From a virus, in the IMG/VR virus record IMGVR_UViG_3300030646_000038, positions 1 through 23,833 of that record: a stretch of DNA of 23,833 nt; one strand, written 5' to 3'. The notes under the pieces were generated by a model, which saw only the letters and a program-made list of their open reading frames with translations, ran no database searches and had not been told where the DNA came from. Each line of letters begins with the position of its first letter. The first letter of the stretch is position 1. Both the position numbers and the translations under genes were made by a program. Of this stretch, positions 1-7,674 are shown piece by piece.

Positions 1-75
1 GCCGTTCAGGTCGGGGAGGTCGGCGAGAACATTGCCGGTGAGGACTTCCACAGCCACCCAGGACAGGACGGGCAT
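1..75 (-). CDS. Minor tail protein, 5' end only (cut by window edge)
   Basis: An ATG at 75 opens a frame that stays open to the window edge (25 codons seen), starting MPVLSWVAVEV and containing a LADLPDL stretch. The ATG follows the TAA of the upstream 318-aa gene directly (TAAATG), so translational coupling is likely. No clear Shine-Dalgarno is visible. Short N-terminal sequences of this style are common in minor tail/baseplate proteins encoded after the tape measure gene of actinobacterial siphoviruses. Position supports a tail role, but the exact product cannot be named from 25 residues. Confidence 0.6.
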   Translation of the reverse strand, partial: MPVLSWVAVEVLTGNVLADLPDLNG

Positions 76-1032
76 TTACCAGCCGATCGCGGTGAAGTAG
101 TACACGACGGTCTGCCCGGATGCGGTGCCCGGTACGACAGCCTGGAACAGTGCAGTGGTGAGCGAGTCGCTGTTCAGCACCGGAGCCACCGATGAGCCGT
201 TGCCCGCGGTGAGTTGCAGCGACGCGACACCGTTCGGGAACGCGAAGGGAAATGTGAAGTTCGGGAGAACACCGGACGCACCGGTCACTGCGGACACGCG
301 ACCTGTCTGGATAATCGGCTGTGCGGTTGCGGGCATCGCCGATGTTTTGCCACTCGCCGCCTGGATGAGCGGTGCGACCTTCCACCATGCCGGCGTGGAT
401 GCTGCCGCATTCCACCAGTACAGGCCGTTGTTCGTCGCCACGGGATCGGCGATGACCTCAGCCATCATCCCCGGCAACCCCACAGTTGGCAGCAGCGCGT
501 AAGTGGCGCAGGGAAGGACACCGCCCGCCGCAACCGAATACGACGGTGTCCAGTTGACCGTGGGTGACCCGCCACCGGAGGCGGGGACGTTGATGGTGCA
601 CAGCCGGAACGACCGTGCCGTAAGCGCAGGTGCGGTTGCGGTACCCACCGCGTAAACGATCGCGATACCGGGGGTTGAGGTGCCATCCGACTGGGATGGG
701 TCGGAAACTTGCACATCGAGAGCGTCAATCCGTGCCGTACCACCAGCAGCCGTCATCGAACCCGTCTGGGCGGTGTCGAACGAGAACGGGTACGGCCCAG
801 CGATCGCCGCTGCTTCCCCATCAATCACACCCGAGAACGGGTTCACCGTCCATGTCGTCGTCGTCGCAGTGACAGTCGTCGACGGTGTACCAGGTCGCAC
901 ACCGGAAAGAGCACCCAAAGGTCGCGTGGAGGCACCCATCTGGAAACCGATGCCGAAGAACTGACGCAACGCCTGCCCAACGAACGAGGGCGCACCTGCG
1001 ACAGCATCAACCCAACCCAGACGAGCAGCCAT
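76..1032 (-). CDS. Minor tail protein with tail-fibre-tip-like C-terminus
   Basis: 318 aa. Translation starts at ATG 1032 after an AGGAG ribosome site that overlaps the stop of the upstream gene. The body (about residues 30-240) is rich in Thr, Ala, Gly and Pro, with alternating polar/hydrophobic stretches that look like beta structure. The last 70 residues contain TFPFAFPNGVASLQLT and end in YYFTAIGW. This resembles the Gp53-like C-terminal fibre domain, in which an aromatic/AIG ending closes a trimeric beta tip. Gene order (tape measure, distal tail, this gene) fits a baseplate or receptor-contacting protein. The tail role is well supported by position; receptor binding is inference from the C-terminal pattern. 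Confidence 0.7.
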   Translation of the reverse strand: MAARLGWVDAVAGAPSFVGQALRQFFGIGFQMGASTRPLGALSGVRPGTPSTTVTATTTTWTVNPFSGVIDGEAAAIAGPYPFSFDTAQTGSMTAAGGTARIDALDVQVSDPSQSDGTSTPGIAIVYAVGTATAPALTARSFRLCTINVPASGGGSPTVNWTPSYSVAAGGVLPCATYALLPTVGLPGMMAEVIADPVATNNGLYWWNAAASTPAWWKVAPLIQAASGKTSAMPATAQPIIQTGRVSAVTGASGVLPNFTFPFAFPNGVASLQLTAGNGSSVAPVLNSDSLTTALFQAVVPGTASGQTVVYYFTAIGW

Positions 1033-1041
1033 AAGAGTCTC

Positions 1042-1899
1042 CTATTTCCAAGCCGGTGTGGCTGTGACGGTGAGCTGCGACGCAGCATTGAAAGCGGACG
1101 CGGCGAACGCCCACACGTTCACGCCAGGGTCGAACTGTGACCAACCCCGCGACGTGATGTAGCTCGAGCGGGATGCTTGGTCGTTGCCCAACGCGGTCCG
1201 CTTATCCATGTCGATCGTCAACCACTCACCCACCCCCAGTGAGAGCGAGCTCGAGAACACCAGTGAGGAACCGACAGCACCCGAATGGGTGATCACAGGT
1301 CCGGTGCAGGGTCCGTCGATCCGCAGTTTGACGGGTCCTTCTTCGTTGCCGGGGTTGGTCAACGTGACCTGCCCGGAAACGATGGTGGAAGTGATCGCGA
1401 ACGGCACCGTGATCGGCAGGACAAGACCACCCGTCGACGCCGGCAGCAAGGTCACACCAGTGAGCGGTGTGCCAAGTTTCCGGGGGTCTACAGCGACCAC
1501 CTGAATCGAGAAAGCAGCGATCAGGTTGGTGATCTTCGGGGTGAGCGTCTCACCCTGCTTACGGACCGTCGTCGACCGAGTGAAACCATTCTCAGTAACG
1601 CTCAGCACGAATCCAGCGTTCGTGACAGCCGTCAACAGGTTATCGATCGAGGAATTCAGCAACGATGGCGACGGCGCGGTTATGGTCCCAGCGATCGTCA
1701 TCGTGCGAAACACATTGAACGCGTCCCCAGCCCACGCACCCGACTGTCGCGGTTTCTGCGTTGGCGACAGGGTCGAAGCGGGCTCACCCCATCCGGTGAA
1801 ACCATCGGGGTTGACTCTCCAAAGAACACCGTTGCCATCAACGGAGTTGAGCGTAAGCAGACCGCCAAGAGAAATGGTGGTACTGCCGCTGATTGTCAC
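1042..1899 (-). CDS. Phage tail protein, distal-tail (Dit)-like
   Basis: 285 aa, starting at GTG 1899 directly after the TAG of the tape measure gene (no gap). It sits immediately downstream of the tape measure protein, where siphoviruses encode the distal tail protein that joins the tube to the tip. The N-terminal part (TISLGGLLTLNSVDGNGVLW, about 8-27) and the SGAWAGDAFNVFRTMTIAG region (about 53-71) resemble the sipho_tail/Dit family, whose first domain forms a hexameric ring. The C-terminal half is beta-rich, with a jelly-roll-like alternation and a TIDMDKRTAL turn near residues 228-237. Family assignment is by pattern and position. It could also be described simply as a minor tail protein. 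Confidence 0.72.
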   Translation of the reverse strand: MTISGSTTISLGGLLTLNSVDGNGVLWRVNPDGFTGWGEPASTLSPTQKPRQSGAWAGDAFNVFRTMTIAGTITAPSPSLLNSSIDNLLTAVTNAGFVLSVTENGFTRSTTVRKQGETLTPKITNLIAAFSIQVVAVDPRKLGTPLTGVTLLPASTGGLVLPITVPFAITSTIVSGQVTLTNPGNEEGPVKLRIDGPCTGPVITHSGAVGSSLVFSSSLSLGVGEWLTIDMDKRTALGNDQASRSSYITSRGWSQFDPGVNVWAFAASAFNAASQLTVTATPAWK

Positions 1900-4584
1900 C
1901 TAAGCCCCCAATAGCGAAAGACGACGAATACCGTCCTGGACAGCGGCTTGCGGGTCCGACTGCGTGATGATCTGCCAGTGATGGTGAACCTGCTTCCCGC
2001 TAACAGATGAAAGCGCAGCAGCCGGATTCGCATTGAATGCTTTGAGAAAGGGTCGAGCTTGACCAGCCGAGGAAGCCTTGATGACTTCCTCCCCGCGCGA
2101 AAGACGCACAAGATTGGAATCGGAGGTCGAAGACCCAGCACCACCGACCGTTCCACCGGCCGCATGCGCTTCAACCCCGTTCGCCCACTTGATCGTGAGA
2201 GCCCCAGTAGACGCATCGACATGCACCGTCTTAGTCGTCTCAAGTGCATCGAATTGGGCTTGAAGTGCTGCGACCTTCGCTGCGGCAGCGGACGTGTCCG
2301 CGTCCAGCTTCGTCGGCGGGACTTTCAGATTCGCGACGTCATAAAGCTGGTTTATGTATGCCTGAACTCCAGCAGTGAGATCCCCTTGTGCTTGCAGCTG
2401 GTTTTCGAGCGCAGTTTTCGAAGCCTCGTACGAGGCAACCGCATCTTTCGATGAACCTGTCTGTTTGCCGATCGCTTCTGCTGCTGCCTGCGCAGCGGAT
2501 ACCTGCGACTCAAGCGCCTGCTGGTTGGCAACAGCCGCTGCCGTCGTGCCATCGATGACCTTGCCATTTTGCTTAAACGAGTCTGACAGGGCGTTGTTCG
2601 CAGCAGCGACACCGGTCTGCGCTTGGGCGACATCAAGCGACCCGCCATTGAGGAGAGTGAAAGCATTGGTGAGGAGCGTGGCCGCATCGTTCTCGAGTTG
2701 CAATTGCAGGGTCGTCGCGGCCGCCTGCGCTGCTGTCTTCTGGTTCGCGGTCACCGCGCCTTCGTAGGCAGAAACCGATGTGCCGTACTGCTGCGCCAGA
2801 TCATCCTGCGCTTGCAGTTGCTCGCGAGTACTGATTGTTGCGCCGCCCTGTGCGCGCTGCAAATCGTTGTACGCCTTGATGGCTGCCTGAATGGCGGTGG
2901 CGTTGTCCTCGATCGCATCCTTGGCCGCGTGATACGCCACAGACGCATCTGCTTGCGCCCCGATTCCGAGCATGTCGCTGTTAGTAGCGCTTTTGGATGC
3001 CTTGTCATGAGCTTCTAAAGCGTTCGCGCCCGCAAGAATCTGCGCATTGACTTGCTTACGTGCTGCGGCATCGCCCAGGGCCGCGTCGACAGCTTTGTTC
3101 GTTGCAACTCCGAGCTTGTCAAGAATCGCGAGTGAGCCACTGTCCTGCAGATTCTTAGCGAGCTGGAGTTTGACATTCTGCCCGATGACGCCATTGTCTG
3201 CTTCTACCGCTGACGCGTAGCTTGCGACTGCGTTTGTAGCGGATTCCGTTGTGGCGAGGGATACGCCGAGAATTGCGACCAATGCCGAGACTCCGGCGAT
3301 CACGAGACCGATCGGACCGAGAGAGGCTTGTTCTGCCACACCAAGTCCTGTGACGGCTTCGGTAACTGTCTGGATCAAGGGTGTGATCGACCCGAATAGT
3401 TTGAATGCCGTGTATCCGGCAGTAGCACCCGCAACTACGATTGCGAATCCGGGACCGAAACCGGAAAGGAAATCGAGGACGTTCGCGATGATGTTCAGGA
3501 ACTGCACCATCGCCGTCCCCGCGGGAGCTAATGCTTCGACAATGTTCAATGCCGAGGTAGCGAGATTTCCGAGCAGGGAAGCGACCTGAGGCAGCGATCG
3601 CTCTGCATATGCGGCGAACTTTTGCAGACCGCCATCCGAAGTCCACTTCTCGAACCCGAGCGCCAAAGCACCGACGTACATACCTGCCTGCACGAACAAA
3701 GGGTTCAGCACCCGAAGCGACGCAACGGCGCCTGTGAGGGCGGCGTTACCAGTTCCGCCGAGGATGCCGGCGAACGCACTGACCTCGGAGTTCAGTTGTG
3801 GCATTGCGCCTTGCAGGGTTGCGAGTGCCCAGTTGAATGAGCCGAGCATCTTCGTGGCCGCAGTCTGCGAGAGCTCGTCAAGATCGCTTTTGAGCGCCTG
3901 AACACCAGCCGAGTATTCGCGACCTGTCTCCGTGCCCTCAGCCATAGCGTTCTTGATTCCGAGCACTGCAAGGACACCAACGACACCCATGCTGAGAAGA
4001 CCGCCCCCGACTGCGGCAGAGTATGCAGCGAGTGGCCCTAGAAGCGGGATTAGCGCAGCGACAGCGGCCACAATTGCGCTGATGCGCTTGAAGCCTTCGT
4101 TTTTGATGTCGTTTCCACGGTTTTCTTCTTCATCTTCGACGCCTTCGCTAGCTGCGAGCGCATCGGTGACGGCAAGTAGTTTCATGCGCGCCGCCGCCAA
4201 CGAATCGTCGGCGGCAATCGCTTTCTCCGCAGCAGCATCAGAACGTTCGGTTGCCTGCTGTAGTGCGAACTCAGCGGCTGCGACCTGATAATCGGTGCGA
4301 CCGCGCGCATTCTGTACGTCGTTGAGTCGCATCTGCGCGAGAATTGCCCGCTGCGTTGCCGCATCCGACGCCGCATTTGTGGCCTGCAGTTTCTTCTCGG
4401 CAGCATTAACCGATTCGAGAGCTGCGATTGCGTCCGCGACAGACGCTTTGACCTTGATGGTGGGGTCGAGCGCTTCAAACTCCTTTGCTCGCGCCTCAGC
4501 AGCGTCAAGCCGTGTGTTGAGGTCTGAGTCGTCGAGTTTTAACTGCCCGACGATGGAACCGACTGTGGTGGGACCATCAGCCAT
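1900..4584 (-). CDS. Tape measure protein
   Basis: 894 aa from ATG 4584 (MADGPTTVGSIVG). This start was chosen because GGAGG lies 7 nt upstream; an in-frame start at 4602 lacks such a site. It is the longest gene in the window. Ala- and Gln-rich helical/coiled-coil stretches cover about residues 40-150 and 540-760. Hydrophobic segments near 165-205 (IVAAVAALIPLLGPLAAYSA), 380-395 and 420-445 are typical of tape measure proteins that set tail length and enter the host membrane during DNA injection. The C-terminus has a HHHWQIITQSDPQAAVQDGIRR ending common in this family. It lies directly after the frameshifted tail assembly chaperones, the canonical position, and overlaps them by 8 nt. Confidence 0.95.
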   Translation of the reverse strand: MADGPTTVGSIVGQLKLDDSDLNTRLDAAEARAKEFEALDPTIKVKASVADAIAALESVNAAEKKLQATNAASDAATQRAILAQMRLNDVQNARGRTDYQVAAAEFALQQATERSDAAAEKAIAADDSLAAARMKLLAVTDALAASEGVEDEEENRGNDIKNEGFKRISAIVAAVAALIPLLGPLAAYSAAVGGGLLSMGVVGVLAVLGIKNAMAEGTETGREYSAGVQALKSDLDELSQTAATKMLGSFNWALATLQGAMPQLNSEVSAFAGILGGTGNAALTGAVASLRVLNPLFVQAGMYVGALALGFEKWTSDGGLQKFAAYAERSLPQVASLLGNLATSALNIVEALAPAGTAMVQFLNIIANVLDFLSGFGPGFAIVVAGATAGYTAFKLFGSITPLIQTVTEAVTGLGVAEQASLGPIGLVIAGVSALVAILGVSLATTESATNAVASYASAVEADNGVIGQNVKLQLAKNLQDSGSLAILDKLGVATNKAVDAALGDAAARKQVNAQILAGANALEAHDKASKSATNSDMLGIGAQADASVAYHAAKDAIEDNATAIQAAIKAYNDLQRAQGGATISTREQLQAQDDLAQQYGTSVSAYEGAVTANQKTAAQAAATTLQLQLENDAATLLTNAFTLLNGGSLDVAQAQTGVAAANNALSDSFKQNGKVIDGTTAAAVANQQALESQVSAAQAAAEAIGKQTGSSKDAVASYEASKTALENQLQAQGDLTAGVQAYINQLYDVANLKVPPTKLDADTSAAAAKVAALQAQFDALETTKTVHVDASTGALTIKWANGVEAHAAGGTVGGAGSSTSDSNLVRLSRGEEVIKASSAGQARPFLKAFNANPAAALSSVSGKQVHHHWQIITQSDPQAAVQDGIRRLSLLGA

Positions 4585-4918
4585 TGGGCACCTCCGGTTC
4601 ATCGTCTGAGAAGTAATGGGCGAGCGGAGTGTCCGTGGCGAGGAACATGCGGATGCGTGCGCTGAACCAGCGCCAGGTCACAGAAGGCCAGATCGGCTCA
4701 AGATCGACGCCAAGTATCTGGTGGAAGCAGTACTCGACCAGCGACCACTGTTCGGCAATCTGCGCCCAAGAGACCGAGGGGCCAGCTTTGCCTGCTAACT
4801 CTTTTGGGAGGTTGTAGCCTTCGTAGAACCCTGTGACGGGATCTTTTTCGCCCCACCCGTACTGCTCGAGCGCCGCGAGGCCCGATTCAGGTTCTTGCTC
4901 ACGTAGGACGTCAGTGCT
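4577..4918 (-). CDS. Tail assembly chaperone, frameshift extension (GT-type product)
   Basis: This reading frame is most likely made only as the C-terminal part of a fusion. Ribosomes on the 143-aa chaperone slip back one base on C CCA AAA (4924-4918) and continue here, giving about 216 aa in total. The extension (about 113 aa) starts STDVLREQEPESGLAALEQY. It carries an aromatic helical region (WAQIAEQWSLVEYCFHQILG and WRWFSARIRMFL) unlike the low-complexity end of the short form. A free-standing start at ATG 4942 exists, but no convincing ribosome site precedes it. In lambda, gpG and gpGT are made this way and guide the tape measure during tube assembly. The frame ends at 4577, overlapping the tape measure start by 8 nt. 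Confidence 0.88.
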   Translation of the reverse strand, partial: STDVLREQEPESGLAALEQYGWGEKDPVTGFYEGYNLPKELAGKAGPSVSWAQIAEQWSLVEYCFHQILGVDLEPIWPSVTWRWFSARIRMFLATDTPLAHYFSDDEPEVPNG

Positions 4919-5226
4919 TTTGGGTCGCCGTTCGTCTCCCACATGATCTCTGCCGCCGCACGTCCTGACTTGAACTCAGCGAGAGCGGTGATCGCGGCGC
5001 GGGAAACTGCTGTTTCGGGTACGTTATCGGCAAGCATTTCGTCATACGCCGAGCCGAGAAACACACGCTTGAATTCGTCATCTGACCATGTCTCCTCGGC
5101 GCCGCTTTTGAGCACACCGGAAAACCGGAGCCCATCAGCTGCCCCAAGCGGGGGGATTGTGTAGTTCTTGCCGTTTATCGGCAAAACGAGAGGGTCAGCG
5201 AAAACGGCGAAGTCTTTGAACGGCAT
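4795..5226 (-). CDS. Tail assembly chaperone, short form (G-type)
   Basis: 143 aa from ATG 5226 (MPFKDFAVFADPLVLPINGK). The first 103 residues are shared with the frameshift product and look folded (WSDDEFKRVFLGSAYDEML near 47-65). Beyond the slip site the zero-frame tail turns into a Ser/Thr/Lys-rich, probably disordered end (RASRRSSSTGG, GSTKATTSQKS), as in lambda gpG-type proteins. Location between the major tail protein and the tape measure gene is diagnostic. The ribosome site is weak (an A/G-rich AAGAAAAGAA about 8 nt upstream). An inverted repeat separates it from the major tail gene and may lower its expression relative to the tube protein. Confidence 0.88.
   Translation of the reverse strand: MPFKDFAVFADPLVLPINGKNYTIPPLGAADGLRFSGVLKSGAEETWSDDEFKRVFLGSAYDEMLADNVPETAVSRAAITALAEFKSGRAAAEIMWETNGDPKALTSYVSKNLNRASRRSSSTGGAKKIPSQGSTKATTSQKS
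4918..4924 (-). promoter_or_regulatory. Programmed -1 frameshift slippery heptamer CCCAAAA
   Basis: On the minus strand the zero frame reads GAC CCA AAA GCA. C CCA AAA fits the X XXY YYZ rule, so both tRNAs can re-pair after a one-base backward slip (CCA to CCC, AAA to AAA). The new frame is exactly that of the downstream 4577 frame: codon starts move from coordinates divisible by 3 to coordinates that leave remainder 1. The position near the end of the first chaperone gene is as in known tail chaperone pairs. Confidence 0.85.
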
Positions 5227-5265
5227 CGTGGGGATTCTTTTCTTCGGGGATCTTTTGGGGATGGA

Positions 5266-5302
5266 CCCGGCCCGCGCTGATCCCCATCACGCGCGGGCCG
5301 GG
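5266..5302 (-). terminator. GC-rich hairpin between major tail and chaperone genes
   Basis: Arms at 5266-5277 and 5291-5302 are perfectly complementary (12 bp, CCCGGCCCGCGC with GCGCGGGCCGGG) around a 13-nt loop. It begins 10 nt after the stop of the major tail gene. No T-run follows on the minus strand, so it may be an attenuator, an RNA-stabilising 3' end, or a terminator of the low-T type seen in high-GC genomes. It would favour tube protein over downstream chaperone and tape measure transcripts. Confidence 0.6.
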
Positions 5303-5311
5303 AGTTGGTTA

Positions 5312-6013
5312 CTACGTGGTGCGGGTGTAGTTGAATGCTGTGGATGCGCCAGTCGCGTTCGTGACAATGACCGGGGTCGTTCCTGCGGCGCCAGCCGGAA
5401 GAACGGCAATGATCTGGTTGTCGTTGATGAACGAGAACGAGGTGGCGTTCGTGCCGTTGAATTTCACACCCGTGGTTGCGACCACGCCTGTGAAGAACGA
5501 GCCGAAGATCGTGACGGCACCGCCAGCACCGATGCCGGAGGGGGTAATCGATGTGATGACAGGCACCACTGCGACGCTGTACGGGTTGGTGATCGAGGCG
5601 AAGGTGCCGTCAGCGGTGAAGGTGACGGTGATTTCTTCGACGTCCGCGACACCTGTTTTGGAAGGCTCCCACTCCACGAGGCCATACCCGCCGTAAGCAT
5701 CTGCGGCGCCGTTCTTGTCGAACCAGCGGAAGTAAATACGTGCTGATGCGCCGAACTGGAAGCGAGTCGCCCGGATCAGCTCCTGACCTGGGTCGTACAC
5801 GCCGCCGTTCACGGGGCGAAGGAATTTGGCGACAATCTTCGGGCCGATCATCGTCTTCTCGAACGCGTTTACACCGTTGGTGTCGTACGTGTCCGCGCCG
5901 ACGATAGTCGGGTTCTCGGAAGGGTTCAGGTCATCGACGCCCTTGACGTTCAGCCAAGTTGCATTGTCGACAGATACCTGCAGTTGGTACTTGCGGGCGA
6001 GTGCCACGGTCAT
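5312..6013 (-). CDS. Major tail (tube) protein with C-terminal IPT/TIG domain
   Basis: 233 aa from ATG 6013, preceded by a very strong GAGGAGG ribosome site 5 nt upstream, fitting an abundant structural protein. Residues 1-145 form the tube-protein domain: KYQLQVSVDNATWLNVKGVD at the start, then an FEKTMIGPKIVAKFLRPVN region, RATRFQFGASARIYFRWFD and an ITVTFTADGTFASITNP end. Residues 151-230 match an IPT/TIG immunoglobulin-like fold (PVITSITPSGIGAGGAVTI, then FNGTNATSF, then TTPVIVTNATGAS). Such surface domains decorate many siphovirus tubes and are thought to help weak attachment to cells or other surfaces. It sits between the tail terminator and chaperone genes, the standard order. Confidence 0.92.
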   Translation of the reverse strand: MTVALARKYQLQVSVDNATWLNVKGVDDLNPSENPTIVGADTYDTNGVNAFEKTMIGPKIVAKFLRPVNGGVYDPGQELIRATRFQFGASARIYFRWFDKNGAADAYGGYGLVEWEPSKTGVADVEEITVTFTADGTFASITNPYSVAVVPVITSITPSGIGAGGAVTIFGSFFTGVVATTGVKFNGTNATSFSFINDNQIIAVLPAGAAGTTPVIVTNATGASTAFNYTRTT

Positions 6014-6030
6014 GATTGCCTCCTCAGGCG

Positions 6031-6097
6031 TTGGGGCATGGTGATGAGCCCCAAACCACGGAGGGTGTGGGGTTTTGGACGCATCCGGTTAGATGCG
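6031..6097 (-). repeat. Two inverted repeats in the leader of the major tail gene
   Basis: The 98-nt gap 6014-6111 holds a 7-bp inverted repeat (TTGGGGC 6031-6037 with GCCCCAA 6048-6054, 10-nt loop). It also holds a 6-bp one (CGCATC 6080-6085 with GATGCG 6092-6097, 6-nt loop). They lie between the end of the tail terminator gene and the strong ribosome site of the tube gene. They may be a transcript processing or termination site, or leader structure. I see no convincing -35/-10 pair. Confidence 0.4.
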
Positions 6098-6111
6098 GTC
6101 TGTGGAGGGGA

Positions 6112-6555
6112 TCATGATGGGCGAGAGGTTGTCGCCGGGAAACCGCAGTCGAGGTAGTACTTGTCGACGCGTTCTATTCGAGTTGACTGGTCTTGACCCA
6201 TGGGGATGACGTTGTTTCGGTTCATCTGTTCCACAGTGACTGAGCCGAGCACGAGACTGACGGAACCGTGAAACAGGGAGAAGAAACTGTCGGCTAGGTC
6301 ATCAACGTCGAGGTTGTTATTCGGTGCGCCACGGAAGGCGAACTGCACCATGACAAGGCCCTGGGGTACGTTGACGACGTCCGTGAGCGGGACTGCGTTG
6401 ATGACCGCGCACCGGTCAGGTGAGACAGGCATGATGTTCATGACAATTGCGGTTTCGCCGGCCAAGTAGTTGCTGCCATCAGATCTGTACACGCCGAGTC
6501 CTGCATTTGCGGCCATGGTCGCGAGCCCGGTCTTTAGGTCTCGCATCGCACCCAT
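6112..6555 (-). CDS. Tail terminator-like protein
   Basis: 147 aa from ATG 6555, which overlaps the upstream stop by one base (TAATG) and has GGAG 7 nt upstream. The length, an alpha/beta composition (MRDLKTGLATMAANAGLGVY, ETAIVMNIMPVSPDRCAVIN, GLVMVQFAFRG, LADSFFSLFHG) and a position just before the major tail gene match tail terminator proteins. These form a hexameric ring that caps the finished tube and docks it on the head. The region around residues 75-95 (RGAPNNNLDVDDLADSFFSL) resembles the DUF3168/minor-capsid family helix. Assignment is by gene order and pattern; a generic minor capsid name is the alternative. Confidence 0.72.
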   Translation of the reverse strand: MGAMRDLKTGLATMAANAGLGVYRSDGSNYLAGETAIVMNIMPVSPDRCAVINAVPLTDVVNVPQGLVMVQFAFRGAPNNNLDVDDLADSFFSLFHGSVSLVLGSVTVEQMNRNNVIPMGQDQSTRIERVDKYYLDCGFPATTSRPS

Positions 6556-6914
6556 TAGCCATCTCCGTATAGTGCTTCGTCCATGACTTTGAAGATGTTG
6601 TCGGCTTCCTGCACCATGGGGCGCTCGAGGAAGAAGGATTCACCATGCGTGTGAGTCAGTGGGGCGCCGAATTTCCCGTGCCGGTAATAAACGCCCTCAT
6701 GCTGGTACAGGGCGTACGGTCCAGGGATGAAGATTTCGCCCATGTCGTCGTAAACGGTGATCCCGATCGAGCCGACAAGGTTGCCTGTCTGCACCGGCAC
6801 GAGCGGGGTGACAACCGACCGCAAATATTCGAGCCCTCGCGCTAGTGCGATTGGCTTGCGTTCCTCTAAGGCTTCGCGGAATGCATCGAGGTTGAAGGTT
6901 CCACGAACAGCCAT
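6555..6914 (-). CDS. Tail completion / neck protein, HK97 gp10-like
   Basis: 119 aa from ATG 6914 with an AGGAG ribosome site. The segment VTPLVPVQTGNLVGSIGI (about 36-53) followed by IFIPGPYALYQHEG (about 61-74) is the hallmark of the HK97 gp10-like family: a helix, the P-x-x-TG-x-L turn, then a Y-A-x-x-x-E strand. These proteins connect the head and the tail terminator at the neck. It overlaps the tail terminator gene by one base and follows the head-closure gene by 8 nt, as expected for this module. Confidence 0.82.
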   Translation of the reverse strand: MAVRGTFNLDAFREALEERKPIALARGLEYLRSVVTPLVPVQTGNLVGSIGITVYDDMGEIFIPGPYALYQHEGVYYRHGKFGAPLTHTHGESFFLERPMVQEADNIFKVMDEALYGDG

Positions 6915-6922
6915 CGGTTCTC

Positions 6923-7261
6923 CTAGGTGAGTGAAACCGCGATGTGATCCGGTAATCCGAGTGACCCAGACTCGTGATATTCAATTCCGAGGACACGAGA
7001 GACAGCGGTTTTGTAGGTAACGCGTGAGTTCACGGTGAACGCAGCCGCGTTCTCAGGCTCCGTATAGAACGTCGACGATGAGACGACTTGCTCACCATCC
7101 GAATCGCGGACAAGTTTCCGGGCACCGTCGTAGAAGCCCACGACGTTCTGCGCGGTCGCGAAAGTGTCCCCGTTCGAGCCGGCCCCTGTAAAGGGTTCTA
7201 CAGAGACGGTCTGCTGGTAGAACAGGGCGAGCGCCTGCTTGGCGTTCACCCGGTCACCCAC
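6923..7261 (-). CDS. Head closure / head-tail joining protein
   Basis: 112 aa from GTG 7261, or 108 aa from GTG 7249, which would give the 4-nt GTGA overlap common in this genome; the sequence does not decide between them. The first strand FYQQTVSVEPFTGAGSNGDTF, then VVGFYDGARKLVRDSDGEQVVSSSTFYTEP, and the C-terminal RVLGIEYHESGSLGLPDHIAVSL, form the short beta-barrel pattern of siphovirus head-closure connectors (SPP1 gp16 / head-tail joining type). The gene lies between the adaptor and the gp10-like neck protein. Function is inferred from fold pattern and order. Confidence 0.72.
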   Translation of the reverse strand: MGDRVNAKQALALFYQQTVSVEPFTGAGSNGDTFATAQNVVGFYDGARKLVRDSDGEQVVSSSTFYTEPENAAAFTVNSRVTYKTAVSRVLGIEYHESGSLGLPDHIAVSLT

Positions 7262-7671
7262 GGTTGCGACGGGGTCAACCCAGCATCAGCGAGAATCCGG
7301 CGCGCCTCGGGACATATCCCGTTCATGGCATCCGTTTTCGCTAAAGCGGCTTGTGCTGCATCGGCGAAGCCGACACGGCCGGAACCGATCGCGACAGCAT
7401 CCAGCACACCAGCAACAAGCACACCGCCCGCGTTCGGGTCAATGCCTTCCGAGTTGAGGAATGCCGCCTGGGAGCAGGTGGCATCGTTGAACGCCTGCAG
7501 AGTGGGTGTGTCAATCGGGAGACCGGTGGTGTCGGCGTTGAAGAAACAGAGCTCGGTCGCTTCCCTCACCGCGAGGGAAGCAGACCGAAGCAACTGGGCG
7601 ATGTTCGTTGGAGCGGTCGTCAGTCCTGTCCATGCCAGAAAATCTGCTTGAGCGGCGTAGACGAGGACCAT
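7246..7671 (-). CDS. Head-tail connector adaptor, gp6-like
   Basis: 141 aa from ATG 7671, with AAGGAG 7 nt upstream inside the end of the previous gene. The N-terminus (YAAQADFLAWTGL) and the helix IAQLLRSASLAVREATEL are typical of adaptor proteins of the HK97 gp6/SPP1 gp15 group. These are small helical proteins that bind the portal as a 12-mer. The middle TLQAFNDATCSQAAFL and the C-terminal AQAALAKTDAMNGICPEARRILADAGL add two more helices. The position just downstream of the capsid genes and upstream of the closure gene supports this. Confidence 0.75.
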   Translation of the reverse strand: MVLVYAAQADFLAWTGLTTAPTNIAQLLRSASLAVREATELCFFNADTTGLPIDTPTLQAFNDATCSQAAFLNSEGIDPNAGGVLVAGVLDAVAIGSGRVGFADAAQAALAKTDAMNGICPEARRILADAGLTPSQPWVTG

Positions 7672-7674
7672 CAG

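Noticed and set aside
4802-4808. Second CCCAAAA heptamer in the chaperone region
   Set aside because: It is in phase with the extension frame, not the short chaperone frame, so a slip there would not produce the fusion.
4801-4850. GAAAAAG string as an alternative slip site
   Set aside because: P-site re-pairing would have a mismatch (AAA to GAA), while the upstream C CCA AAA fits perfectly.
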